From: CAIWHR01 sp963846855
GTDB lineage: Bacteria; Pseudomonadota; Gammaproteobacteria; Burkholderiales; Casimicrobiaceae
Reading direction: 5' to 3'
Assembly: GCA_963846855.1 (NCBI GenBank)
Contig: CAWJXK010000013.1
Coordinates: 1-64,000, forward strand
DNA: 64,000 nucleotides
Numbering within the stretch: the stretch's first letter is position 1; each line of letters begins with the position of its first letter. The notes under the pieces are model-generated. The model did not search any database. It was not told the origin of the DNA and saw only the letters and a program-made list of their open reading frames with translations. Of this stretch, positions 25,121 through 34,760 are shown in pieces. Position numbers and translations under genes: made by a program.

Positions 25121-25499
25121 CGAATGGATCGCTTCGTCGCGGGTCGGCTCGACGGCCTCCCACACGGCTTCGATCGGTTTCTGTGACCGCTTAGTAGAAG
25201 CATTGCCGACGGCTTCGGGTCGGATGCGGACGTTGTGCCAAAGCGGGATTGACAGTGCCGTAATCGTGATAGGCGGCTGCTGCGACGGGCCGTGACGGGC
25301 GCTGCAGGCAATTGAGTTGCCGACTGCGGCATTGCGGCACGAGTGCCTCGTCGCGGCCACATCATCCTTCTGGCGCATGGCGCGCCGACCGTGCCGCGCC
25401 TAGATTGACGACTGGCCCGCGCGACCGCGGGCGCGAAGCGCTTCGGCGCGTACCGCGTCCACTATCGCATGACGTGCAAGGGGCGCGGGCACGGTCGCC
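25121..25499 (+). other. Intergenic stretch without a recognisable gene
   Basis: Nothing convincing is coded here on either strand. Antisense open frames are extensions of the sulfatase frame with no coding character. The comEC-like gene starts at the end of the stretch. Confidence 0.5.
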
Positions 25500-27976
25500 A
25501 TGCCCGCGCTGCCCTATGCCCTCGCCGCGTTCGCCGCCGGTGCCGTCCTGCTGCAATGGCAGCCGGCGCTTCCCTCGTGCGCGGCGTGGTTTTCGTGCGC
25601 GCCGTGGCGGCTTCGGTCGCATGGGCGTTGCGCAAAGCGGCGCGTGTCGTGCCCAATGCTCGCGTGCTGGCCATGGCGCTCGCCGTCGCGGCCGCCGCTG
25701 CATTGGATTCGGCTACGCCGCATGGCGCGCCGAAGGTCCGGCTCGCTGATGCGCTCGCGCCGGAATGGGAGGGCCGGGACATTGCGCTCGTCGGCGTGAT
25801 CGACGGCATCCCGAAGGAGTCCGCACGCGGCACCCGCTTCACGTTCGCCGTCGAGCGGGCCGAGACCGCGAACGCACACGTGCCGTCGCTGGTCTCGCTG
25901 TCGTGGTTCACGCAGGAGCGCAAGGACGGCACGGCCGATGACGTGCCGACGCTCGTCGCCGGCGAGCGCTGGCGGCTGACCGTCCGGGTGAAGCGCCCGC
26001 ACGGCACGGTCAATCCGCACGGATTCGATGTCGAGGCGTGGCTGCTCGAGAACGGCATCCGTGCGACAGGCTACGTCCGCAACGATCCGGCCAATGCGCG
26101 GATCGCGGCGTTTGCCGGGCGGCCGGGCGATTACGTCGAGCGCGCGCGGACTCGGTGCGTGACCGCATCGTGGCCGCGCTCCCCGACGCGCGATACGCGG
26201 GCGTCATCGTCGCGTTGGCGATCGGCGAGGAGCGCGCGATTCCCGAAGCCCAATGGCGCGTGTTCAATCGGACGGGAATCACGCACCTGATCAGCATTTC
26301 CGGCCTGCACGTGACGGTGTTCGCAGCGATCGCGGGCGGATTGGCCTTCGCGCTGGCCCGGCGCAGCTCGTGCCTGACGACGCGCCTGCCGGCCCGCAAG
26401 ATCGCGGCGGCGATCGGCGTCGTCGCGGCGACCGCCTACGTGCTGCTCGCCGGCGCGCAGGTGCCCGCGGTGCGGACGTTGCTGATGCTGCAAGTCGCGG
26501 CGCTTGGATTGTGGGTGGCGCGCCCGGGAACGGCCTGCGTCGTATGGCTGTGGGCGCTCGCCGCCGTGCTGGTCTGGGATCCGTGGGCGGGGTTGTCACC
26601 CGGATTCTGGCTGTCGTTCGGCGCCGTGGGACTGCTGCTCTATGCCCATGCCGGAAGGATCCCTGCGCCACCGCCGCCGACGCGAATCGCGCGCGCCGCA
26701 TCGGCGCTTCGCGCGGCGGCGCGCACGCAGGCGCTGGTGACGATCGGCCTCGTCCCCGGCACCCTCGCGATCTTCCAGCAGGTCTCGCTCGTGTCGCCGA
26801 TCGCGAACGCGCTCGCGATTCCCGTCGTGACGTTCGGTGTCGTGCCGCTCGCGCTCGCGGGGATCGTCCTGCCCTTCGACGTCCTGTGGAAGGCAGCGCA
26901 CGCGGTGTTCGCGGCGTTGATGATCGTGCTGGACGCGCTGGCGACGTCTCCCGAGGCGGTCTGGCAGCAGCATGCCCCGCCGGCGTGGGCGATCGCGGTC
27001 GCGCTGGCGGGCGTCGCCTGGCTCGCGGCGCCGCGCGGTGCACCCGGGCGATGCGTCGGGCTCATCGCGCTGCTGCCGTTGTTCGTGGTCGTCCCGGACG
27101 TGCCTGCGCCCGGCGCGTTCCGCGTCACGATCCTCGACGTGGGCCAGGGTCTCGCGGTCGTCGTCGCCACGCACGGCCACACCCTGCTCTACGACACCGG
27201 CCCGCGCTACAACGAGGAGTCGGACGCCGGCGGCCGCATCGTCGCGCCGTACCTGCGCGCGGCGGGTGTCGCGCGACTCGACGCGATGATCGTCACGCAT
27301 CAGGACAGCGATCACAGCGGCGGGGCGCTGTCGGTGCTCGCCACCGTTCCCGTCGGCTGGCTCGCCTCCTCGCTCCGCGACGATCATGCGATCCTGCTGC
27401 AGCGCGCGAGCGACGGCGGCGCTTCCTATCGCTGCGAGTCCGGGCAGCATTGGGAATGGGACGGCGTGCGCTTCCGCGTGCTGCAGCCCGGCCCGGCGCA
27501 CTACGCGAATGCGCGGCTGAAGACGAACGATCTTTCCTGCGTCGTTCGCGTCGAATCCGATTTCGGCACGGCGCTCCTCACCGGCGACCTCGAGGCGCGC
27601 GGCGAGCTGGAGCTCGTGCGCGACGACCCGGCATTCGCTGCGGGCCGACCTGCTGGTCGTTCCGCATCACGGGAGCACGACGTCGTCGACGCCCTCGTTC
27701 ATCGCCGCCGTCGCGCCCGAGTTCGCCGTTTATACGCCAGGTTATCGCAATCGCTTCGGCCACCCGCGGGCCGAGGTGATGGCGCGCTACGACGCGTCGG
27801 GTGTCCGCACGTTTCGCACGGACTTCGACGGCGCGCTGACATTCACGTTCGCTCCCGGCGCCGCGCGGACGCCCATCGCCGAGCGCGAGGTCGGCCGGCG
27901 GTACTGGCATGATGCGCCGTTGCGCACGCCGGCACCCGGTCGAATGCCGCAACTCGACGCGCTTCGCATAGACTAA
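25500..27976 (+). pseudogene. comEC: ComEC/Rec2-family DNA uptake channel gene with several frameshifts
   Basis: The parts of ComEC can be followed in order across frames. They are an N-terminal start (MPALPYALAAFAAGAVLLQW), an OB-fold-like region (DALAPEWEGRDIALVGVIDG), the competence core (FNRTGITHLISISGLHVTVF), many transmembrane helices, and a metallo-beta-lactamase domain (TILDVGQGLAVVVATHGHTL, then VTHQDSDHSGGALSVL). The end (LLVVPHHGSTTSS, RFGHPRAEVMARY) stops at 27976. Frame changes are needed near 25580, 25700, 25745, 26150 (a lost G) and 27640 (an extra T). ComEC imports single-stranded DNA through the inner membrane. The metal-binding His/Asp residues survive, so recent inactivation or sequence error are both possible. 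It is followed 5 bp later by a DctP-like gene. Confidence 0.75.
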
Positions 27977-27981
27977 GGCGG

Positions 27982-29025
27982 ATGGATTCGCGCTATGCCT
28001 GCATCGTCCGATCGATCGGCTGGCTCGCGCTGGCCACGTGCTGCGCGACGCCGCAGGGATTCGTGCATGCGGAAGGCGCGCAGCCCGCGGTGGCGGAGCT
28101 CAAGGTCTCGGTTGCCGTCGGGCCCGCGTTCGCGCTCGGCAAGGCCGCGCAGGCATGGGCGAACGCGATCAATCAGGCCGGCGGGGGCGCGCTCGCCGCA
28201 GTGCTCTATCCCGGTGTGACGCTCGCGCAGCGCGATCCGTCGCGAGAATTCGCCGCATTGCGCGACGGCGCGGCGGACCTCGCCGTCGGCTCGACGCTGT
28301 TCTGGTCGATGCAGGTGAATGCGCTCGCGGTCGTCGGATTGCCGTGGATCGCCGCGGAGCCCGACGAGCTTGTCGCGCTCGCCGGTGGCGAGGTCCGCGA
28401 GCGGATGTTCAAGGCGATAGCAGACTCCGGCGCAATACCGCTCGCGCTTGCGCCGCTCGGCCACCGCGCGATCGCGACGACCACGCGCAACGTGCGCACC
28501 CCCGGCGACGTCGCCGGACTGGCGATCCGCATCGCGTCCACGCCGTATCTCGTCGAGCTCTATGCCGGCCTGCGCGGCCAGCCGCACGCGGTGCCTTTCG
28601 CGGAGGCGGACGCGGCGTTCCGCTCGGGTGCGCTCAACGCGCAGGAAGGCGCGGTGACGGCGTTCGCCTCGGCGCGCATCGACGCGCTCGGATTCAAATA
28701 CGTGACATTGTGGGGCGCGGTCGGCGAGATCGCCGTCTTTGCCGTGAATCAAACCGCATGGAATCGACTGACGCCCGCGCAGCAGGCGGTCTTGCGGGAA
28801 TCGGCGCGCGCCGCCGCCGACGATCTCGCCCGATCCGCGGCGGCTGACGAGAAGACCGCGATCGGCCTGCTGCGCTCGCGCGGGGTTGCGATCCTGCGCG
28901 TCACGCCGAGCGGTCGCGCCGCCTTCGCGGCGGCAGCGCGTCCGGTCTACGACCGGTGGGCCGTCATCGCCGGCGACGCGCTCGTGCGTGCCGCGGAATC
29001 CGCGGTGAGCACCGCGACGCCCTGA
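27982..29025 (+). CDS. TRAP-type DctP-family solute-binding protein
   Basis: This 347-aa exported protein has a signal peptide ending around residue 31 (ATPQGFVHAEG). The mature chain follows the DctP fold: VAVGPAFALGKAAQAWANAI at the start, REFAALRDGAADLAVGSTLF, then VGLPWIAAEPDELVALAGGE, and the ligand-binding Arg region GLAIRIASTPYLVELYAGLR. The DctP signature loop NAQEGAVTAFASARI follows. It binds a carboxylate-like solute in the periplasm. No DctQ or DctM gene is adjacent, so it is an orphan here. The TRAP permease at 34.8 kb has its own receptor. It starts 5 bp after the broken comEC gene and could share its transcript. Confidence 0.85.
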   Translation: MDSRYACIVRSIGWLALATCCATPQGFVHAEGAQPAVAELKVSVAVGPAFALGKAAQAWANAINQAGGGALAAVLYPGVTLAQRDPSREFAALRDGAADLAVGSTLFWSMQVNALAVVGLPWIAAEPDELVALAGGEVRERMFKAIADSGAIPLALAPLGHRAIATTTRNVRTPGDVAGLAIRIASTPYLVELYAGLRGQPHAVPFAEADAAFRSGALNAQEGAVTAFASARIDALGFKYVTLWGAVGEIAVFAVNQTAWNRLTPAQQAVLRESARAAADDLARSAAADEKTAIGLLRSRGVAILRVTPSGRAAFAAAARPVYDRWAVIAGDALVRAAESAVSTATP

Positions 29026-29041
29026 CCACTCGCCGTCGCGA

Positions 29042-29596
29042 TCACTTCCGGGCCGGCGGCACGTAGTCCGGCACGCGGTTCCTGATCGGCGGAATGCTCT
29101 TCAGGTACGCGAAGACCGCCCGTAGCTCCGTGTCGGAGAGGTATCCGTACCAGTTCCACGGCATGGGCGGCACGATCGGGCGCCCGCCGCCAAGATGCTT
29201 GCCCGTCTTGATTGCGGCGACGAAGTCCTGCTCGCGCCAGTTTCCGAGCCCCGTCTCCGGGTCGGGGGTGAGGTTGATCGAATACGAGATTCCCCAGGGG
29301 CCGGCGAACGCCGTGTTCGTCGCGGAGGCGGCGTTATTCCACGCCTCGGTGAGCGGCGGAGGCGGGGGAAGCACGAGTTTCTCCGGATGCCCGGAGAGCA
29401 TTCGCGTCATGTCGGGCTCGGGGCCGTTGGATCCCATCCGGAACGGCGTGTGGCAATCGTTGCAGCCAAGCGTCAGGACGAGATGCTTGCCCTGAATGAG
29501 CAGCGGGGATTCTCTGGCCGCCAATGCCGGTGGCGCGGCCAGCAGCATCGCGAGTGAGAGGAAAGCGGCACGGTTGAGCATCATGATCTCCGTCAC
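29042..29596 (-). CDS. Exported monohaem c-type cytochrome
   Basis: This 184-aa protein has a signal peptide (LNRAAFLSLAMLLAAPPALA, cleavage near residue 26) and a single haem-binding motif CNDCH near residue 45. The C-terminal end has WYGYLSDTELRAVFAYLKSI, the usual final helix of class I cytochrome c, and Met residues upstream (PPMPWNW) could supply the sixth haem ligand. It has no obvious partner enzyme next door, although the PQQ sugar dehydrogenase at 32 kb would need such an electron acceptor. It lies 42 bp downstream of the deacylase gene on the same strand. A weak alternative start lies a few codons in. Confidence 0.88.
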   Translation of the reverse strand: MTEIMMLNRAAFLSLAMLLAAPPALAARESPLLIQGKHLVLTLGCNDCHTPFRMGSNGPEPDMTRMLSGHPEKLVLPPPPPLTEAWNNAASATNTAFAGPWGISYSINLTPDPETGLGNWREQDFVAAIKTGKHLGGGRPIVPPMPWNWYGYLSDTELRAVFAYLKSIPPIRNRVPDYVPPARK

Positions 29597-29638
29597 GTAA
29601 GCAGCGCCTCGGCTCCCAGGCCGGGCGGCAGGAAAATT

Positions 29639-30607
29639 CTAACCGACGAAGCGGCCGAGGCGCACCGCCGTCTCGCCTTTCTTCGGACGCCGCGTCGGCA
29701 TGATCAGCACGCAGTCGGCATAAGGCGTGCGCACGTCGAGGCCGCCGTCTCGCGCGAGCAGCGTGCCGGCCTCGCGCACGACGCCGAGCCCTTCGGCCGG
29801 GAAGGCGAACGCAAAGTCGTCGCTGCCGATCGTGACGACGTCGGTGACCTCGATCACGCGCTGTGCGGGCGTTGGCAACGCGGGCAGGTGCGCGGCGAGG
29901 AACTCCGGATCCGCCATTCCGAAATGCCGGAGGAAGCGCAGCGTCGCCCTTTTCGCGACGTCCACGGACGCGGTTTCCCAATGCTGTCCGCATTCGATCA
30001 GCAGCGCGTTGCGCGGATCGACGGGATCGTCGAAGAACGCATAGTCGCGCAGTCGCTTGCCCGCTACGTGCCCACCGTCCACGACGATATATTGCGGATA
30101 TTCCAGCGCCTGCGCGAGCAGGACACCCTTCTGCTGGCGGCCGGCCATCGCCAGCGGCGGGCACGCCTCGGTCATCGAATGCAGATCGAGCAGATACTCG
30201 GTCCGGTCGTAGAGCGGTCGCAGCGCACGCGCGCGGTCGAGTTCCGCGCTGGTGCGCGACACGTCCAGGACTTCGGCGGTCCACAGCCGGTTGAAGTCCT
30301 CGTCGACACACCTCGACCCGAATGGATCGGCGCGGTCGAACCGTTCGTAGGCGCTGACGTTGGCGAACACGAGGGATAGCGTGCCGTGCGCCGGCCAAGC
30401 ACCCGAATCGAGCAGCCAGTCGAGCGCGATCGCGCCGCAGACTTCGTTGCCGTGCGTCAATGCCTGGACGACCACGTGCGGGCCTGACTTGCCGGAAGAG
30501 AACGTGTGAACGTAGGGAATACCCGCGTTGCCGCCCGCCCAGCGGTGAAGGTCGGGGAACTCGACCTCGATCCGCGGGGGCGCCTTGCCGGTCGGCGCGT
30601 CGTTCAC
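29639..30607 (-). CDS. AstE/aspartoacylase-family zinc carboxypeptidase-type deacylase
   Basis: From the GTG at 30607 the protein is 322 aa. The open frame extends to 31114 but that part is the reverse of the deacetylase gene. The zinc site of the M14-like AstE/AspA family is visible: ALTHGNEVCGAIALDWLLD (His and Glu), LVFANVSAYERFDR, CVDEDFNRLW, and YLLDLHSMTEACPPL (zinc His). These enzymes remove acyl groups from N-acyl amino acids such as N-succinylglutamate or N-acetylaspartate. It follows an ArgE-like N-acyl amino acid deacetylase gene by 34 bp, suggesting a shared role. The GTG start and weak ribosome binding site leave the N-terminus uncertain. Confidence 0.85.
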   Translation of the reverse strand: MNDAPTGKAPPRIEVEFPDLHRWAGGNAGIPYVHTFSSGKSGPHVVVQALTHGNEVCGAIALDWLLDSGAWPAHGTLSLVFANVSAYERFDRADPFGSRCVDEDFNRLWTAEVLDVSRTSAELDRARALRPLYDRTEYLLDLHSMTEACPPLAMAGRQQKGVLLAQALEYPQYIVVDGGHVAGKRLRDYAFFDDPVDPRNALLIECGQHWETASVDVAKRATLRFLRHFGMADPEFLAAHLPALPTPAQRVIEVTDVVTIGSDDFAFAFPAEGLGVVREAGTLLARDGGLDVRTPYADCVLIMPTRRPKKGETAVRLGRFVG

Positions 30608-30641
30608 GCCCGCAAGCGCCGTAGCGTGCGTGTGGCGCGTG

Positions 30642-31862
30642 TCAATCGACGCACAGCTCGTCGCCCAGCCGGCGCACGAAATTTTCGCAGCGGACGAGCT
30701 GCTCGCGCGCGATCCACTCGTTCGGCTGGTGCGCCTGCGCGATGTGCCCGGGGCCGCACACGATCGTCGGGATGTTCGCCCGGTGGAACAGCGCGGCCTC
30801 GGAGCCGAACGAGACCTTGCAGTCGCGCTCCTCGCCGCTGCAAAGTCGCGACAGGCGCGCGACGGCGGCGTCCCCGCCGGTGTCGAAGCCGGGCGTGGCC
30901 GACAGCGCGTCGAACTCGATGAACGTGTTCGCGTCGACCTTGCGCATCGCCGGCAGGAACCGCTCGGCGTATTCCCGGATCTCCTCGAAGAGAAGCTGGG
31001 GATCGTCCTGCGGCAGGTGCCGGATCTCGAAGTCGAAGCTGCAATCGCGCGGAACGATGTTGAGCGCGGTTCCGCCATGGATGACGCCGGTGTGTACGGT
31101 GGTCCAAGCCACATCGTACGCGCGGTCGAACGGCCCCTGGTCGCGGAACGCGCGCGCCATGTTCGCGAGATAGGCGACGATCTCGCAGGCGATCTCGACC
31201 GCGTTGACGCCCTGCGGCGTCAGCGACGAATGCGCCTCGAAGCCGCGGACTCGGCAACGCCAGCTGCGCTTGCCCTTGTGCGCGACGGCGGTGCGCATGC
31301 CGGTCGGCTCGCCCACGATGCAGCCGAACGGCGTGACGCCGCGCCGCGCGATGTCGTCGATCATCCGGCGCACGCCGACGCAGCCGACCTCCTCGTCGTA
31401 CGACAGCGCGATGTGCAGAGGTCGGGCCAGGCCGCGCCGCAGGAATTCTGGGACGAAGGCAAGGCCGGTCGCGCAGAAGCTCTTCATGTCGGCGACGCCG
31501 CGCCCGTGGAGCCGGTCGCCCACCCACGTCGCCTCGAACGGATTGGTCGTCCACGGCTGGCCGTCGACCGGCACGACGTCGGTGTGGCCGGACAGCACGA
31601 CGCCGCCCGAGGTGACGTTGCCGTCCTGCGCGGGGAGCGTGGCGAAGAGATTCGCCTTCCTGCGATCGTCGTCGAACGTCAGCGTCGAGTGCACGCCGTG
31701 CGACGCGAGCCAGTCGCGGACCCAGTCGATCAGCGCGAGGTTGGATTCCCGGCTCGTCGTGTCGAACGCGACGAGCGTCCGGATCATCGCCTCGGCGACG
31801 AGGTCGCCGGCAGCCGTGCCGGCGGCAGGAAGGGTTGCGGTCGGCGCGGCGGGCGGGGTCAT
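30642..31862 (-). CDS. argE: Acetylornithine deacetylase (ArgE)/M20-family amidohydrolase
   Basis: With the start at 31862 the protein is 406 aa. Starts at 31928 or further upstream are possible but add Arg-rich sequence. M20 metal ligands are present: VVLSGHTDVVPVDGQPW (first His/Asp), GRGVADMKSFCATGLAFVPE (bridging Asp), SYDEEVGCVGVRRMI (catalytic and ligand Glu), and near the C-terminus CGPGHIAQAHQPNEWI (last His). The dimerisation domain lies between. The GxGHIAQAHQxNE end fits acetylornithine deacetylase ArgE. It would release ornithine from N-acetylornithine. The next gene downstream is an AstE-like deacylase. It is divergent from the PQQ dehydrogenase gene, with a palindrome in the shared upstream region. 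Confidence 0.88.
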   Translation of the reverse strand: MTPPAAPTATLPAAGTAAGDLVAEAMIRTLVAFDTTSRESNLALIDWVRDWLASHGVHSTLTFDDDRRKANLFATLPAQDGNVTSGGVVLSGHTDVVPVDGQPWTTNPFEATWVGDRLHGRGVADMKSFCATGLAFVPEFLRRGLARPLHIALSYDEEVGCVGVRRMIDDIARRGVTPFGCIVGEPTGMRTAVAHKGKRSWRCRVRGFEAHSSLTPQGVNAVEIACEIVAYLANMARAFRDQGPFDRAYDVAWTTVHTGVIHGGTALNIVPRDCSFDFEIRHLPQDDPQLLFEEIREYAERFLPAMRKVDANTFIEFDALSATPGFDTGGDAAVARLSRLCSGEERDCKVSFGSEAALFHRANIPTIVCGPGHIAQAHQPNEWIAREQLVRCENFVRRLGDELCVD

Positions 31863-31971
31863 CAGGTGTTGCCGCGCGCGGGGCAGATCGGATGCGGCGG
31901 CGATGAGCGCAGAATATTGAGGGGCCATCGCCCTGTCAAATGAAACCGGCCGGGCTTTTTGCGGTCTCGAC

Positions 31972-31989
31972 GTTGACGCACCCGTCAAC
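31972..31989. promoter_or_regulatory. GTTGACG-N4-CGTCAAC palindrome, possible operator
   Basis: Seven-base arms flank a CACC spacer. The site lies 110 bp upstream of argE and 77 bp upstream of the PQQ dehydrogenase start, so it could act on either. It shares its half-site with the palindrome at 22435. Confidence 0.4.
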
Positions 31990-32065
31990 CGGGACGAACA
32001 AGCGCGCCGCGGTGTCCGCGCGGCCGTCACGCGGCGACACCCGGTGGCGCCTGACAGGAGGAACG

Positions 32066-33202
32066 ATGTCTCACGCCGCACGTAGTTGGATCGCATTGGC
32101 GAACTTGCCATCGCTGCTGATGCTGTCGGCGCTCGTGGCCTCGCCAGCGCGCGCCGCGACGCCGCTGCCGATCGAATCCATTCGTCTCCCGCCGGGCTTC
32201 ACGATCGAAGTCGTTGCCCGCGTCCCCGATGCGCGCGCGATGGCATGGGGCGCGAACGGCACGCTGTTCGTTGGCTCGACGGGCGCCGGGAAAGTCTATG
32301 CGGTGACGCTGCCGCCAGGCGGCGCGGGCGAGCCCGTCGTCAACGTCATCGCCTCAGGGCTGGCCGAGCCTGCCGGCGTCGCGTTTCGCGAAGGCTCGCT
32401 CTACGTGGCGGCGATCGACCGCATCCTGCGCTTCGACGGCGTCGAGAAGCGCCTCGCCGACCCGCCGAAGCCCGTGCTGGTCACCGACAAGTTGCCGTCG
32501 GAACGTCATCATGGACGCAAATTCATCGGATTCGGGCCGGACGGCAAGCTCTACGCGAACGTCGGCGCGCCGTGCAACGTCTGCGAATTCGACCGCGACC
32601 GCTACGGCACGATCGTACGGATGAATCCCGACGGCACCGGCATCGAGCCATTCGTCCGAGGCGAGCGCAATTCCGTGGGATTCGACTGGGATCCGCGAAC
32701 GAAGGAGCTCTGGTTCACGGTGAACGGTCGCGACCTGATGGGCGACGACATCCCGCCGGATACGCTCGACCATGCGCCGCGCGCCGGCCTCGACTTCGGA
32801 TTTCCGTACTGTCACGCTGGCGACATTCCCGATCCCGAGTTCGGGCGCAAGCACGCCTGCGCGGAGTTCGCGATGCCGGTGCGCAAGCTCGGCGCGCACG
32901 TCGCGCCGCTGGGAATGCGCTTCTACACCGGCTCGCAGTTTCCGGAAGCGTATCGCAACCAGATATTCATCGCCGAGCACGGATCCTGGAATCGCAGCGG
33001 CAAGGTCGGCTATCGCGTGACGCTGGTCAGGCTCGACGCGACCGGGAGAGCCGTGAGCTACGAAGCCTTTGCCCAGGGCTGGCTTGCCGGCGAGCGTGCC
33101 TGGGGCCGCCCGGCCGACGTTCTCGTCGCGCCGGACGGCTCTCTGCTGGTCTCCGACGATTCAGCCGGCGCGATCTATCGCATTCGCTATCGCGGCGGCT
33201 GA
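32066..33202 (+). CDS. PQQ-dependent sugar dehydrogenase-like (Gdh/Asd family) exported protein
   Basis: This 378-aa protein has a start set by AGGAGG at 32056-32061. A signal peptide (LPSLLMLSALVASPARA) ends near residue 29. The six-bladed propeller of soluble quinoprotein glucose dehydrogenases follows: LPPGFTIEVVARVPDARAMA, GFGPDGKLYANVGAPCNVCE (normally -GPDG-LY--GD), RNSVGFDWDPRTKELWFTVN, GDDIPPDTLDHAP and the last blade ADVLVAPDGSLLVSDDSAGA. A pair of Cys (CNVCEF) may form a disulfide. It would oxidise a sugar or similar alcohol in the periplasm and pass electrons to quinone or a cytochrome. The true substrate is unknown. Confidence 0.87.
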   Translation: MSHAARSWIALANLPSLLMLSALVASPARAATPLPIESIRLPPGFTIEVVARVPDARAMAWGANGTLFVGSTGAGKVYAVTLPPGGAGEPVVNVIASGLAEPAGVAFREGSLYVAAIDRILRFDGVEKRLADPPKPVLVTDKLPSERHHGRKFIGFGPDGKLYANVGAPCNVCEFDRDRYGTIVRMNPDGTGIEPFVRGERNSVGFDWDPRTKELWFTVNGRDLMGDDIPPDTLDHAPRAGLDFGFPYCHAGDIPDPEFGRKHACAEFAMPVRKLGAHVAPLGMRFYTGSQFPEAYRNQIFIAEHGSWNRSGKVGYRVTLVRLDATGRAVSYEAFAQGWLAGERAWGRPADVLVAPDGSLLVSDDSAGAIYRIRYRGG

Positions 33203-33210
33203 GCGCGGCA

Positions 33211-33552
33211 TCAATGCCACCCGTAGTAGCCGTGCGCGGAATGCACGGGGCGCCAGCCGCGCCCGTAAACGTACGGGCGGGAACGCGGGTAATCGTAGGG
33301 GCGCGCGACCGCGATGTAGGGCGCGGCGTATGGATAGACCACCGGCGGCGCTACGGCGTAGCGAACCGGCGCGACCGGACGGTAATGGGGACCGCTCCAG
33401 CCGTAACCGGGCGCTCCGACGCCGACGGCGATGCCCGGCGCGCCGAGCGTCACGCTCCACGCGACGTTGCCGGCGGACGCCGGCGGGGCGAATGCGGCGC
33501 TCGCGACGAGCGCGGCCGCTGCGAAACCTGTGAGTGCAAAACGGCGGACCAT
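33211..33552 (-). CDS. Small exported Tyr/Pro/Gly-rich protein
   Basis: This 113-aa protein starts at 33552, with GAGGAGG just upstream. A signal peptide (MVRRFALTGFAAAALVASAA) ends near residue 28. After a short hydrophobic beta-like segment (GNVAWSVTLGAPGIAVGVGA) the chain is rich in Tyr, Pro, Arg and Val (PYDYPRSRPYVYGRGW) and ends HSAHGYYGWH. Similar low-complexity periplasmic proteins occur in Burkholderiales with no known role. It is convergent with the PQQ dehydrogenase gene, with 8 bp between stops. There is no cysteine. I cannot assign a function. Confidence 0.65.
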   Translation of the reverse strand: MVRRFALTGFAAAALVASAAFAPPASAGNVAWSVTLGAPGIAVGVGAPGYGWSGPHYRPVAPVRYAVAPPVVYPYAAPYIAVARPYDYPRSRPYVYGRGWRPVHSAHGYYGWH

Positions 33553-33961
33553 GTTGCCTCCTCGAGCGATCGGGACGGCGGACATCCGGAGCGACATGCG
33601 CCGGCGCATCCGCGCCCTTGCTGCCAAAAACGCGGGCGTCGCAGGCCGGGTTGACCCCGTTACTCCTCGAAACAATTGCCAGCCTGAAGGGAGCCTCGGC
33701 TTCCGCGACAACGAACTCCGGATCCCGTCAGGCAGCTCGTGCCGGAGTTCCTATTCAGAGCGACGAAGAACCTCAGGGTCGAGCGCTGCGCGGGCGTCAC
33801 CGCCCGAAGGAATACGGCACCTCCGCCCGCCCCACCGCCGCATCGAGGCGGGAGTCCTCGCTCACGATGGCTGCGTCCATGGGGGCCTCCCGGTCGGGTT
33901 GCAGGAATGCTTGATCTAAAAAGTGCTTGAAATAAATTATATAAATAATATTATAGTGGTA
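33553..33961 (+). promoter_or_regulatory. Intergenic region with an AT-rich promoter for the TetR gene
   Basis: Most of this stretch holds no gene. Its last 45 bases are strikingly AT-rich against a G+C-rich background, with TTGAAA near 33927 and TATAAT-like elements (TATAAATAATATTATAG) ahead of the TetR start at 33962. This may be both promoter and operator. No clear dyad was seen. Confidence 0.45.
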
Positions 33962-34576
33962 ATGGCACGCTACGACCCGGAGCACAAGGGGCAGACCCGC
34001 ACCCGAATCCTTTCGGCGGCCGACCGGCTGATCAAGCGCCGGGGGGCCGACGCGGCCACGGTCGCCGCCACGATGCAGGCGGCCGGGCTGACGGTCGGAG
34101 GGTTCTATGCGCACTTCGCGTCGAAGGAGGAGCTCGCCCGCGAGTCGCTGCTGTTCGGCCTCGACGAGAGCTTTCGCCGGCTGACCACCGGGTTGGACGA
34201 TCTCGACGACCGTGCGTGGCTGCGGGCGCTGATCCGCCGCTATTTCGCGCAGCTCGACGCCGGCGTGCTCGACGACGGATGCCCGCTCACGCTGTCGTTG
34301 CCGGAAGTCGCCCGCGACGACGAGGCGTTTCGCGCGCGGTTCGGCGCGCACGCGGCAATGCTGGTCAAGGCACTGCAGCACCGCTTCCCCGCGGTGGCCG
34401 GCATGGCGCCCGCCGAAGTTGCACTCGCCGTGTTCGCGGCGCTCTCGGGCGCCGTCGCGCTCGCGCGCGCCGTGGCGCGTCCGCACGCGCGCCCCCGCGT
34501 CGTCGCAGCGACGGAGAAAATGCTCTACGCAATGCTGAAACTGGGTACCGCGCCGCCATCCGACGACCCCGCATGA
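33962..34576 (+). CDS. TetR/AcrR-family transcriptional regulator
   Basis: The protein is 204 aa from the ATG at 33962; an upstream ATG lies inside the promoter-like AT-rich block. The DNA-binding domain has TRTRILSAADRLIKRRGADA followed by the helix-turn-helix VAATMQAAGLTVGGFYAHFA (about 34-53) and SKEELARESLLF. The C-terminal domain is helical with the pattern CPLTLSLPEVARDDEAFRAR, common in the TetR subgroup that governs efflux or detoxification. It precedes the DctQM genes by 184 bp on the same strand and may control them. Its ligand is unknown. Confidence 0.88.
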   Translation: MARYDPEHKGQTRTRILSAADRLIKRRGADAATVAATMQAAGLTVGGFYAHFASKEELARESLLFGLDESFRRLTTGLDDLDDRAWLRALIRRYFAQLDAGVLDDGCPLTLSLPEVARDDEAFRARFGAHAAMLVKALQHRFPAVAGMAPAEVALAVFAALSGAVALARAVARPHARPRVVAATEKMLYAMLKLGTAPPSDDPA

Positions 34577-34760
34577 GTGCAAGCCGGCGATCGCCGCATC
34601 GTCGTAGAAGATTCGCGATTTTCGCTGCGCCTCGCGCGGCCCATCCATTGTTTCCTGGCCCGGCAACGCATGCGCGAAATCGATCCCGACGGGCGCCCGG
34701 GCGCGCGGCCGACGCACCTGGAACCATGCGACAATCGCGCGGCTCTCCAGGGCCCCGCCG

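Noticed and set aside
24053..25378. N-terminal extension of the sulfatase frame giving a 927-aa protein
   Set aside because: The extension is antisense to the Bug receptor gene, Arg-rich, and lies before a proper sulfatase start at 24052.
30608..31114. N-terminal extension of the AstE-like frame
   Set aside because: It is a shadow of the ArgE-like gene in another frame with no homology of its own.
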